This document shows, piece after piece, positions 7,159 through 13,610 of a stretch of 13,610 bases of DNA. Under the pieces are notes generated by a model that was not told the DNA's origin, searched no databases, and worked only from the letters and a program-made list of their open reading frames with translations. The DNA lies in contig JAJZEG010000038.1 of NCBI GenBank assembly GCA_021828605.1, positions 1 to 13,610 on the forward strand. Direction: 5' to 3'. Origin of the DNA: Pseudomonadota bacterium. Lineage in GTDB: Bacteria > Pseudomonadota > Alphaproteobacteria > Acetobacterales > Acetobacteraceae. Position 1 is the first letter of the stretch. Each line of letters opens with the position of its first letter. Made by a program: the position numbers and the translations under genes.

Positions 7159-8528
7159 GCCGCATCGTGGATCAGCAAATTTCCCATGACGAACGGTTAG
7201 CGTTGCTTGCGGATAGCGAACTGATCGAGGCATTCATCATCGATATCAACGGTGTGCCGCGTGGCAAGTGGCTGCAACACGACAAGGCGCAGGCCTTGTT
7301 GGGTGCAGGCATTGCCATGCCGCGCTCGGCCTATGTGCTGGATATTTGGGGCCGCGATATTTTCGAAGGCGGAATCGCGTTTGATACTGGCGATCCCGAC
7401 GGGGTTTGCGTGGCGGTGCCTCATTCGGTGGCGCGGATGCAATGGGCCGAGGGCCAGGCATCCCAGGCCTTGCTCACCATGCGCGAAGCCGATGGCTCGT
7501 TGTTTTACGCGGACCCGCGTGGCGTGTTGTCGCGCATTCTGGATCGCTACACCGCGAAAGGCTTGACCCCGGCTTTGGGGGTTGAGCTGGAGTTTTACTT
7601 GGTCGATCCGAACCGTCCGGGGGGGCAACTGATCGCACCGCGCGGCGCTGATGAAAGTTTCTGGCGCGGCTGGCAAACCGACACGATGGGCTTGTGGGAA
7701 ATCCATGATTACGAGCCGATTTTACGCGAGTTGTTGCAAGCCGCCTCGGCGCAGAGCATCGCGCTCGATACGCTGATGAGCGAGAACGGACCCGGGCAGT
7801 TCGAAGTAACATTGCGTTATGCACCGGACGCCCTACGCATTGCCGATGACGCGGTTTTGTTCAAACGCGCGATTAAGCAAATCGCCCGACGCCACGGTCT
7901 TTGTGCGACGTTTATGGCCAAGCCGTTCGGCACCTGGTCGGGCAGCGGGATGCATGTGCATATCTCGGTGCTTGACGCGCAGGGCGCGAATATTTTTACC
8001 GGCGACGCTAATCGGCCCGCCCAAGTTTTATACCATGCGCTGGGCGGTTTGGTCGCCGCGATGCCTGATACCATGCTTATCCTTGCACCTCACGCGAACT
8101 CGTTTCGCCGGTTTGCGCCTGGAACCCATGCGCCGGTATTTGGCGATTGGGGGCATGATAACCGGCTGTCAGCGGTGCGGGTGATTAACGCCGATCCGCG
8201 CGCAGCGCGGCTGGAGCATCGGGTCGCGGGGGCGGATTGTAACCCGTATTTGGCATTCGCCGCCCTGCTCGGCGCGATACTTGATGGGATGGATGCGCAG
8301 GCCGATCCGGGGCCGGAATCGGTTGCGGATCGCACCGGGGCGGCCGCGCCAAAGCTGCCAATCGCCTGGAGTGCGGCGACCGAAGCCTTCGCAAACTCGC
8401 CCAGGGCGGCTTCGATTTTCGGCGCGAAGTTCCAAAGCATTTTTACCGCGTGCAAACGTCAGGAAATTGCAGAGTTTCGCCGCCGGGTTTCCGATGTCGA
8501 ATATGACGCCTATTTGAAAAACGCCTGA
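7155..8528 (+). CDS. Gamma-glutamyl-polyamine synthetase-like glutamine synthetase homologue
   Basis: A 457-residue member of the glutamine synthetase superfamily. Metal/substrate motifs are present: VELEFY (E144, E146), SENGPGQFE (E210, E217), GSGMHVH (H267, H269), NSFRR (315-319), and the C-terminal RLEH...NPYLAFAALL block. The N-terminal IDINGVPRGK is characteristic of the PuuA/SpuI/PauA group, which ligates glutamate to putrescine or another amine with ATP, rather than of housekeeping GlnA. No adenylylation-type tyrosine region of GlnA was recognised. The start is GTG at 7155, overlapping the aminotransferase stop (ATGTGA), so translation is probably coupled. With the aminotransferase and transporter it points to the gamma-glutamylated polyamine pathway. 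Other amines, such as ethanolamine, are possible substrates for this family. Confidence 0.88.
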   Translation: MSRIVDQQISHDERLALLADSELIEAFIIDINGVPRGKWLQHDKAQALLGAGIAMPRSAYVLDIWGRDIFEGGIAFDTGDPDGVCVAVPHSVARMQWAEGQASQALLTMREADGSLFYADPRGVLSRILDRYTAKGLTPALGVELEFYLVDPNRPGGQLIAPRGADESFWRGWQTDTMGLWEIHDYEPILRELLQAASAQSIALDTLMSENGPGQFEVTLRYAPDALRIADDAVLFKRAIKQIARRHGLCATFMAKPFGTWSGSGMHVHISVLDAQGANIFTGDANRPAQVLYHALGGLVAAMPDTMLILAPHANSFRRFAPGTHAPVFGDWGHDNRLSAVRVINADPRAARLEHRVAGADCNPYLAFAALLGAILDGMDAQADPGPESVADRTGAAAPKLPIAWSAATEAFANSPRAASIFGAKFQSIFTACKRQEIAEFRRRVSDVEYDAYLKNA

Positions 8529-8664
8529 ACGCTCGTTTCCTTTGATTGAATACGGAGAGTGCTTGACAAGTATCGGTGCCTTCGCGATCCTACCGTTACG
8601 GGAGCCATGCCAGTCCGACATGCAGCGTCGCCGGTTTGAGGGGGCTTGCTGACAGGGAGAGTGA
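8529..8664 (+). promoter_or_regulatory. Leader region before the transporter genes, with a possible internal promoter
   Basis: The only long untranslated gap inside the operon. TTGACA (8563-8568) is a perfect -35 hexamer; the matching -10 position 17 bases on (GATCCT, 8586-8591) is poor, so an internal promoter is only possible. No known riboswitch core was recognised and no strong hairpin was found. The 8-mer GGAGAGTG occurs at both ends (8554-8561 and 8656-8663), the second being the ribosome site of the leader ORF. Confidence 0.35.
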
Positions 8665-8730
8665 ATGCGCGCACTGTTCGACCTGACCCGTTCGTTTGGC
8701 CGCTGGGCATGGATGCGGGCTGAATCATGA
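8665..8730 (+). CDS. Possible 21-residue leader peptide overlapping potA
   Basis: ATG at 8665 is preceded by a strong ribosome site (AGGGAGA, 8654-8660) and opens a 21-codon frame, MRALFDLTRSFGRWAWMRAE plus S. Its TGA at 8728-8730 overlaps the ATG of the ABC ATPase gene in the sequence ATGA. The ATPase start itself has no clear ribosome site, so this short frame may deliver ribosomes to it by translational coupling. The peptide has two tryptophans, four arginines and no recognisable domain. It could act as a coupling or attenuation leader or be a small protein. Evidence is the ribosome site and the overlap only. Confidence 0.5.
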   Translation: MRALFDLTRSFGRWAWMRAES

Positions 8731-9851
8731 GTGTGCGCGCGCAAACTGGTTTAAATCCGGCGCTGCCGAGGGCTCAGGCGGAGACCATGCGCGGGGCGAT
8801 TGGGTTGCGGAGCGTTAGCCGGGTGTTTGGCGGCGGGATTGTCGCGGTTGATCAGATTGATTTGGATATCAGGCCCGGCGAATTTTTCACCCTGCTCGGT
8901 CCGTCAGGGTGCGGCAAAACAACGTTGCTACGCATGATTGCGGGGTTCGAGGCGCCGGATTCCGGGCGTGTTTTGATCTCGGGTCGGGAAATGCAGGCGG
9001 TGCCTGCGCATAAGCGTGCGGTCAATACCGTGTTTCAATCCTATGCGTTGTTCCCGCATTTGAATGTTGCCCAAAATATCAGCTTCGGGATGCGCATGCG
9101 CGGTGTCGCGACCGCCGAACGCAAGGTCAAAGCTGAGCGGATGATGGCGTTGCTGCAAATTGATCGCTTGGCCGCGCGTAATCCGGCACAGCTTTCGGGC
9201 GGCCAGCGCCAGCGCGTGGCTCTGGCCCGCGCGTTGGTGAATGAACCCGAGGTCGTGCTGCTCGATGAGCCGTTATCGGCACTCGATGCGAAATTACGCG
9301 CTGAATTGCAGGTCGAGTTGATGCGCATGCAAAAACATCTCGGCATGACCTTTGTGTTTGTGACGCATGATCAGCACGAAGCTTTGGTGATGAGCGACCG
9401 CATCGCGGTGATGGAGCGAGGCCGGTTGTTACAGGTTGGTCCGGTGCTTGATGTGTATGAGCAACCGCGATCAGTGTTTGTTGCCGAGTTTCTCGGCCTG
9501 TCAAACATTCTGAAATTTACGCCAAGCAATGGGAATATCGCAGTGACGCCGATTGGTCCGCTGGTGGTCAAAGCGCCACTCGGGCGCGCGACCACCGCGA
9601 TGATTCGCCCTGAAAAAATCTGGCTGCATGCGGAAGCGTCCGTGCCGACGGATTGTCCTAATTTATTTCCAGGCACCATCCGCGAGGCGATTTATCAGGG
9701 GGCGTCGACGCATTATCATGTGGAGCTGGCCGACGGTGCGATGATCCTGGCGCATGATACCAATAACCAGGCCGCTGAGCGCAGTTGGCGGGCGGGCGAA
9801 CGGATCACGCTCGAACTTAAACCCGATAATATTGTGCTCATCGATGGCTGA
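8727..9851 (+). CDS. potA: Polyamine ABC transporter ATP-binding protein (PotA-like)
   Basis: A 374-residue ABC ATPase of the spermidine/putrescine (PotA/PotG) family. Motifs in order: Walker A GPSGCGKT (58-65), Q-loop Q104 (QSYALFPH), signature LSGGQ (156-160), Walker B VVLLDE (176-181), and switch histidine H214 (VTHD). Residues beyond about 260 form the TOBE-type regulatory domain found in this family. It should power import by binding the two membrane subunits encoded next. The ATG at 8727 overlaps the stop of a short leader ORF; a second ATG at residue 21 is possible but leaves no better ribosome site. Its stop overlaps the next gene by eight bases. Substrate specificity sits in the binding protein, so the gene symbol is by family resemblance. 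Confidence 0.92.
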   Translation: MSVRAQTGLNPALPRAQAETMRGAIGLRSVSRVFGGGIVAVDQIDLDIRPGEFFTLLGPSGCGKTTLLRMIAGFEAPDSGRVLISGREMQAVPAHKRAVNTVFQSYALFPHLNVAQNISFGMRMRGVATAERKVKAERMMALLQIDRLAARNPAQLSGGQRQRVALARALVNEPEVVLLDEPLSALDAKLRAELQVELMRMQKHLGMTFVFVTHDQHEALVMSDRIAVMERGRLLQVGPVLDVYEQPRSVFVAEFLGLSNILKFTPSNGNIAVTPIGPLVVKAPLGRATTAMIRPEKIWLHAEASVPTDCPNLFPGTIREAIYQGASTHYHVELADGAMILAHDTNNQAAERSWRAGERITLELKPDNIVLIDG

Positions 9852-10788
9852 GCGTGAACCGGTAGTGACCCCCCCTTTATCAGTCGGCGGGGCGGAGCGG
9901 GCGGAACGCCTCGCGTCAGCCTGGCGGCTTTGGATCACTGCGGGGCCTGGATTGTTCTGGATTGTGGTGTTTTTGATCCTGCCGAGTTTGATGCTTCTGG
10001 CCATTGGCTTTTTTTCAATCGGCAATTACGGCAATCCGCATTTGCCCCTGACCCTTGAGCCGTTGCGCGAAGTTGCGGGCTACTCGGTGCTGGGGTGGAG
10101 TCCGGGGAATATTCAGGTTATCCTGCGCTCGCTGGTGCAGGCGATTTCGGCAGCCGGATTGACGATTTTGCTGGCTTATCCTGTGGTTTTTTTCATCATC
10201 GCCCAGCCTCCGGCTTTGCGCCCGTTGCTGCTTTTATTTGTGGTGTTGCCATCTTGGACCAATCAGGTGGTGCGCACCTATGCCTGGATGGAACTGCTTG
10301 GCCCCGGTTCAACCATGGCGCATTTGGCGCACGCCGTCGGATTATTGCCCGCCCATTTAGGTTTGCTGCCCGGTATTTTCGCAATGCAAATTGGCCTGAC
10401 CTATAATTACCTGCCCTATATGGTGGTCCCGCTTTACGCGGCAGCGGAAAGGCTGGATTGGTCCTTGGTTGAAGCAGGAAGGGATCTTTATGCCTCCGGT
10501 GCGCGGCTGTTTTGGCACGCGGTTTTTCCGCAGACTATTCCGGGATTGCTGTCGGGGATTATTTTGGTCGCGATCCCGGCTTTTGGTGATTACGTCGTGC
10601 CCACTTTGCTCGGCGGCGGCAAATCGATGATGATCGGTTCGTTGATTGCGGGGCAGTTTCTGCAAACCCCGCATTGGCCGTACGGTGCGGCACTCACTTT
10701 GTTCATGTTGATTTTCACCGCCGCCGGGCTGCTGGTGTTTCGGGTGATGAGCAAGCGCTTGGGTGGTGCGGAAGGCAGCATGATATGA
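9844..10788 (+). CDS. potB: Polyamine ABC transporter permease (PotB/PotH-like)
   Basis: A 314-residue inner-membrane protein with about six hydrophobic segments. The EAA cytoplasmic loop begins at E210 (EAGRDLYASGARLFWHAVFP) and contacts the ATPase. The NQVVRTYAWMELLGPGS stretch is typical of PotB/PotH. The start chosen is ATG 9844, which overlaps the ATPase stop by eight bases (ATGGCTGA); an in-frame ATG at 9754 would add 30 polar residues read from inside the ATPase gene and is unlikely. There is no good ribosome site, which suggests coupling to the ATPase. It forms half of the membrane channel with the next gene product. Confidence 0.91.
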   Translation: MAEREPVVTPPLSVGGAERAERLASAWRLWITAGPGLFWIVVFLILPSLMLLAIGFFSIGNYGNPHLPLTLEPLREVAGYSVLGWSPGNIQVILRSLVQAISAAGLTILLAYPVVFFIIAQPPALRPLLLLFVVLPSWTNQVVRTYAWMELLGPGSTMAHLAHAVGLLPAHLGLLPGIFAMQIGLTYNYLPYMVVPLYAAAERLDWSLVEAGRDLYASGARLFWHAVFPQTIPGLLSGIILVAIPAFGDYVVPTLLGGGKSMMIGSLIAGQFLQTPHWPYGAALTLFMLIFTAAGLLVFRVMSKRLGGAEGSMI

Positions 10789-11624
10789 GCACGCCGCTTA
10801 CCCGCCCGGTTCGCCGTGTTCTGCTGCTGACCAGCCTGCCGGTGTATTTGTTGCTCTATACGCCGCTCACCTTGATCGCGATTTATTCGTTTGCCGCAGC
10901 ACCCGATGGCACGCGTGCCAGCCTGTATTGGTATCGGAGCCTGTTTCATGCGCCCGAGGTGCTCGCTGCGTTCCGCCGTTCACTAACGCTGGCTCTTGGC
11001 TCATCGATCCTCGGCACCATGCTTGGCACCTTGATGGGGTTCGGGCTCAGCCGGTTTCGTGCGCGCGCCCGGTCGGGCTTTGCCCAGGCGCTGCCGAGCC
11101 TGATCATTTATACACCGATCATTATGCCCTCGCTGGTATTCGGGATTGCCGACCTGATTTTTTTTAATTTGCTCCACGGGGCGACCGGCCTGTTTGCTGC
11201 GGGCCTGCTAACGATGGGCATTGCCCATGTCACCTTCCAAGCCCCTTATGTGGCGCTTGTGGTGTTCGCGCGGATGTCCGGGTTGGATCCAAATTTGTTT
11301 GAAGCCTCGCATGACCTCTATGCCAATGGCAGGCAGTCGTTTTTTCATCTCACCATCCCGGTGATCCGCCCGGCCATTATCGGCGGCTTTTTACTGGCAT
11401 TTACCTTGTCGATTGATGATTTCACCATCAGCTATTTTACCGCAGGTCCGGGGAGTACCACCCTGCCGATTTATATTTATAGCGCAATCGCCCGGCGGGG
11501 TATTTCGCCGGACATCAACGCCTTGGCCACGCTGATGATTGCCAGTGTTATTGGCGTTGGTTTGCTGCACTATGCGTTTAACCGGCAACGAGATCGGCAT
11601 TTGATGCCGCGCTCCGGTGACTAA
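10785..11624 (+). CDS. potC: Polyamine ABC transporter permease (PotC/PotI-like)
   Basis: A 279-residue membrane protein with about six hydrophobic helices and an EAA loop starting at E173 (EASHDLYANGRQSFFHLTIP). The block LAFTLSIDDFTISYFTAGPG is highly characteristic of PotC/PotI permeases, and the N-terminal YLLLYTPLTLIAIYSF helix also fits. The ATG at 10785 overlaps the previous stop in ATGA and has GGAAGG nine bases upstream. An upstream in-frame ATG at 10674 is rejected because it would run 110 bases into the previous permease gene. It pairs with the preceding permease in the importer. Confidence 0.92.
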   Translation: MSTPLTRPVRRVLLLTSLPVYLLLYTPLTLIAIYSFAAAPDGTRASLYWYRSLFHAPEVLAAFRRSLTLALGSSILGTMLGTLMGFGLSRFRARARSGFAQALPSLIIYTPIIMPSLVFGIADLIFFNLLHGATGLFAAGLLTMGIAHVTFQAPYVALVVFARMSGLDPNLFEASHDLYANGRQSFFHLTIPVIRPAIIGGFLLAFTLSIDDFTISYFTAGPGSTTLPIYIYSAIARRGISPDINALATLMIASVIGVGLLHYAFNRQRDRHLMPRSGD

Positions 11625-11648
11625 CACTTCACTCAACAGGAGACTGAA

Positions 11649-12743
11649 ATGACGATGCGATCCAACATCCGCCGAACATCGATTTTTGCCACCGCAGCTT
11701 TAGCGGTCACGCTCGGCCTCATGACAATGGCAGCGCCACCGGCCCAGGCTGCCGGCAAGACGTTGTATTTGTTCAACTGGCAAGCCTATATCGGCAAAGG
11801 CCTGATCAAAAAATATGAAGCGCATTGCGGCTGCAAAGTTGTACAGACCTATTATGATTCCAATGCGGCGCTGGCGGCGAAATTGAAAGCCGGCGGTGAT
11901 TCGCAATTCGACGTGGTGGTGCCGTCCAGCTATGTGGTGCCGCAACTGATTCACGAGGGTTTGATTACGAAACTGGATAAGAAGGAATTGCCGAACTTCC
12001 ATAATTTGGCATCAAAATTTCAAAACCCGGCCTATGATTCACATGATTCCTATTCGATCCCCTATCAGTGGGGCACGACCGGAATCGGCTATCTCAAGAC
12101 CAAAATTGCCAAATTGCCGGAAAGCTGGGCGGTGTTGTTCAATCCGAAACTGAACCCAAGCTATCCGTTCGCGTTGATGGGCGGTTCCGGGCGCGATACG
12201 ATTGGCGCGGCCTGTGCGTATTTGGGTTATGGCTTTACCTGCAACAAGAAAAGCGAATGGATCAAGGCCGCAAAGCTGATTGAGCAAACCGAAAAACGCA
12301 AAAACTTCACCGGGTTCGTTGATGGCGATCCGGCGATGGGTCAAATCAAGAAAGGCACCATCAGCATCGGCATGACCTTCAATGGCGCGGTTGCGGAATG
12401 CTATGATGATAAATCATGCTTGAATTCGGCCTATTTGTTGCCAACGCAGGGCACCGAAATATGGGTCGATACAATGGCAGTGCCAGCCCACGCGCCGGAT
12501 CCGAAACTCGCTTATGATTTCATCAACTTCATTCTATCAGCCAAAGCGGGCGCTGAATTGTCCAACTATAATCTGTATGGCAGCCCGAATGCGGCGGCCG
12601 AGCCAATGCTGAGCAAGGAGCTGAAAACACCGCTGATTAAGCCCACCATGGCTCAGTTGAAATATCTGCATTTTCTACCCGCACTTGCCGGTGCTAAGCT
12701 GCAAACCTTCAACGCCATCTGGACGGCTGTGCGTCAACATTGA
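11649..12743 (+). CDS. potF: Periplasmic polyamine-binding protein (PotF/PotD-like)
   Basis: A 364-residue solute-binding protein. A Sec signal peptide covers residues 1-34: basic start, hydrophobic core ATAALAVTLGLMTMA, and cleavage after AQA. The mature protein begins AGKTLYLFNWQAYIGKGL, the usual opening of PotD/PotF proteins, followed by FDVVVPSSYVV and YSIPYQWGTTGIGY, both family hallmarks. No lipobox is seen, so it should be a free periplasmic protein that captures putrescine, spermidine or a related amine for the permeases. It has an excellent ribosome site (AGGAG, 6 bases upstream). It is unusual in having six cysteines in three close pairs (60/62, 189/198, 251/257). A short hairpin follows the gene. 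Whether it prefers putrescine or spermidine was not determined. Confidence 0.93.
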   Translation: MTMRSNIRRTSIFATAALAVTLGLMTMAAPPAQAAGKTLYLFNWQAYIGKGLIKKYEAHCGCKVVQTYYDSNAALAAKLKAGGDSQFDVVVPSSYVVPQLIHEGLITKLDKKELPNFHNLASKFQNPAYDSHDSYSIPYQWGTTGIGYLKTKIAKLPESWAVLFNPKLNPSYPFALMGGSGRDTIGAACAYLGYGFTCNKKSEWIKAAKLIEQTEKRKNFTGFVDGDPAMGQIKKGTISIGMTFNGAVAECYDDKSCLNSAYLLPTQGTEIWVDTMAVPAHAPDPKLAYDFINFILSAKAGAELSNYNLYGSPNAAAEPMLSKELKTPLIKPTMAQLKYLHFLPALAGAKLQTFNAIWTAVRQH

Positions 12744-12760
12744 CGCCTTCGCCCTATCGA

Positions 12761-12785
12761 CGGCGCACCCATCCCGGGTGCGCCG
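12761..12785 (+). repeat. Intercistronic hairpin after the binding-protein gene
   Basis: CGGCGCACCC (12761-12770) and GGGTGCGCCG (12776-12785) form a perfect 10-bp GC-rich stem with a 5-base loop. No T-run follows, so it is not a typical terminator. Such hairpins behind binding-protein genes often protect the upstream mRNA and raise binding-protein output over distal genes; that role is inferred here. Confidence 0.65.
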
Positions 12786-12803
12786 CTCAAACCCGAGGCT
12801 ATC

Positions 12804-13610
12804 ATGATCGACTTGACCGAATGGTTCAACGAACACCGTATCACCGAGGTTGAATGTCTGGTGCCCGACATTACCGGGATTCCGCGCGGCAAAATTATGC
12901 CCGCGCAGAAATTCCATCAATCGGGTGCGCCGCGATTGCCCGAGAGTATTTTTATCCAGTCAGTGACCGGTGAATATCCTGATGACCCCGAGGATGTTCT
13001 CAGTGACCCTGCAATTATCGATATCAAATTGATCCCTGATCCATCGACGGTGCGCCTGGTGCCTTGGGCGCATGAGCCGACGGCGCAGATTATTCATGAT
13101 TGCCAATATGCTGATGGCCGTCCGGTGCCAATCGCGCCGCGCCAAGTCTTGCGCCAGGTGCTGGCACTTTATCAAGAGCGGGGTTGGAAACCAGTGTTAG
13201 CGCCCGAGCTCGAATTTTATTTGGTCGGGCGCAATACCGATCCGGATTACCCGTTAGTGCCGCCGATTGGACGGTCGGGCCGGCAGGAAACCGGGCGGCA
13301 GGCTTACTCGATTGACGCGGTCAATGAGTTTGATCCGCTATTCGAGGAGATGTATGATTTTTGTGAAATCCAGGAACTTGATCTGGATACGCTGATCCAT
13401 GAGGAGGGTGCAGCGCAGGTCGAGATCAATTTTTTGCATGGTGATCCGCTGAGCCGAGCCGATCAGGTGTTTTTGTTCAAGCGCACCGTGCGCGAGGTGG
13501 CGTTGCGCCATGAGATTTACGCAACCTTCATGGCCAAGCCGATGGGCCAGGAGCCGGGCAGTGCGATGCATGTGCATCAAAGCGTGGTCGATGCCAAAAC
13601 CGGGGTGAAT
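12804..13610 (+). CDS. Second gamma-glutamyl-polyamine synthetase-like glutamine synthetase homologue, 5' part
   Basis: The ATG at 12804 (GAGG 6 bases upstream) opens a frame that runs off the window after 269 codons. The protein begins MIDLTEWFNEHRITEVECLV and shows PDITGIPRGK (about 27-36), PSTVRLVPWA, PELEFYLV (E135, E137), HEEGAAQVE (E200, E207) and SAMHVHQS (H256, H258), so the metal and glutamate site is intact as far as it is seen. It matches the PuuA/SpuB/PauA group more closely than GlnA. It differs clearly from the paralogue at 7155, which has SENGPGQFE and GSGMHVH at the same places, so it is not a recent duplicate. Different amine preferences for the two enzymes are likely, as known for multiple PauA-type ligases in Pseudomonas. 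The C-terminal third is missing. Confidence 0.88.
   Translation, partial: MIDLTEWFNEHRITEVECLVPDITGIPRGKIMPAQKFHQSGAPRLPESIFIQSVTGEYPDDPEDVLSDPAIIDIKLIPDPSTVRLVPWAHEPTAQIIHDCQYADGRPVPIAPRQVLRQVLALYQERGWKPVLAPELEFYLVGRNTDPDYPLVPPIGRSGRQETGRQAYSIDAVNEFDPLFEEMYDFCEIQELDLDTLIHEEGAAQVEINFLHGDPLSRADQVFLFKRTVREVALRHEIYATFMAKPMGQEPGSAMHVHQSVVDAKTGVN

Noticed and set aside
8529..8664. A guanidine, glycine or glutamine riboswitch before the transporter
   Set aside because: GGAGAG-like pieces drew attention, but none of the conserved cores of these RNA classes could be matched and no convincing pairing was found.
9754..9843. Upstream extension of the first permease
   Set aside because: It would lie wholly inside the ATPase gene and add a polar N-terminus unlike the family; the ATG at 9844 gives the usual short overlap.
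10674..10784. Upstream extension of the second permease
   Set aside because: It would overlap the previous permease by 115 bases; the ATG at 10785 gives the ATGA overlap and the usual family N-terminus.
1..13610. tRNA or rRNA genes, CRISPR arrays, insertion sequences
   Set aside because: No cloverleaf-like segments, regular repeat-spacer arrays, transposase frames or terminal inverted repeats were seen on either strand.

Overview
The window looks like chromosome of a moderately GC-rich proteobacterium, most likely an alphaproteobacterium (perhaps an Acetobacteraceae-type acidophile; this guess rests on codon use and gene style only). It is read as an amine/polyamine uptake and catabolism locus, flanked on the left by the end of an unrelated-looking CoA-transferase operon. 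No RNA genes, insertion sequences, CRISPR arrays or origins were found.

Left edge (1-890): the last codons of a 3-oxoacid CoA-transferase A subunit, the complete B subunit, and a strong perfect hairpin that probably ends transcription from both sides. Positions 912-3785 (minus strand) hold a 957-residue protein that joins a 12-helix APC-type amino acid/amine permease to a complete flavin-containing monooxygenase (FMO) in one reading frame. Next come a divergently transcribed TetR-type regulator (3943-4662) and a convergent short-chain dehydrogenase (4579-5475, minus strand), whose 3' ends overlap by 84 bp.

Right part (5767 to the end, all plus strand): a class III aminotransferase of the putrescine/SpuC type, a gamma-glutamyl-polyamine synthetase-like glutamine synthetase homologue, then a PotA-PotB-PotC-PotF type polyamine ABC transporter (ATPase, two permeases, periplasmic binding protein), and a second glutamine synthetase homologue cut off by the window end. 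Overlapping stop/start codons tie most of these genes into one translationally coupled operon. The content matches Pseudomonas spu/pau and enterobacterial puu systems: import of a di- or polyamine, then gamma-glutamylation and/or transamination.

The least ordinary points are the permease-FMO fusion; a shared near-palindromic 13-14 bp element (CGAGCATTGMTCGG) found twice between the fusion gene and tetR and once upstream of the dehydrogenase, which is a good candidate operator linking these genes into one regulon; a 21-codon leader ORF whose stop overlaps the potA start; and six paired cysteines in the binding protein. The inferred picture is a TetR-controlled amine import-and-oxidation branch (permease-FMO plus dehydrogenase) next to a classical polyamine branch (ABC transporter, glutamylation, transamination). 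The true substrate cannot be fixed from sequence alone.
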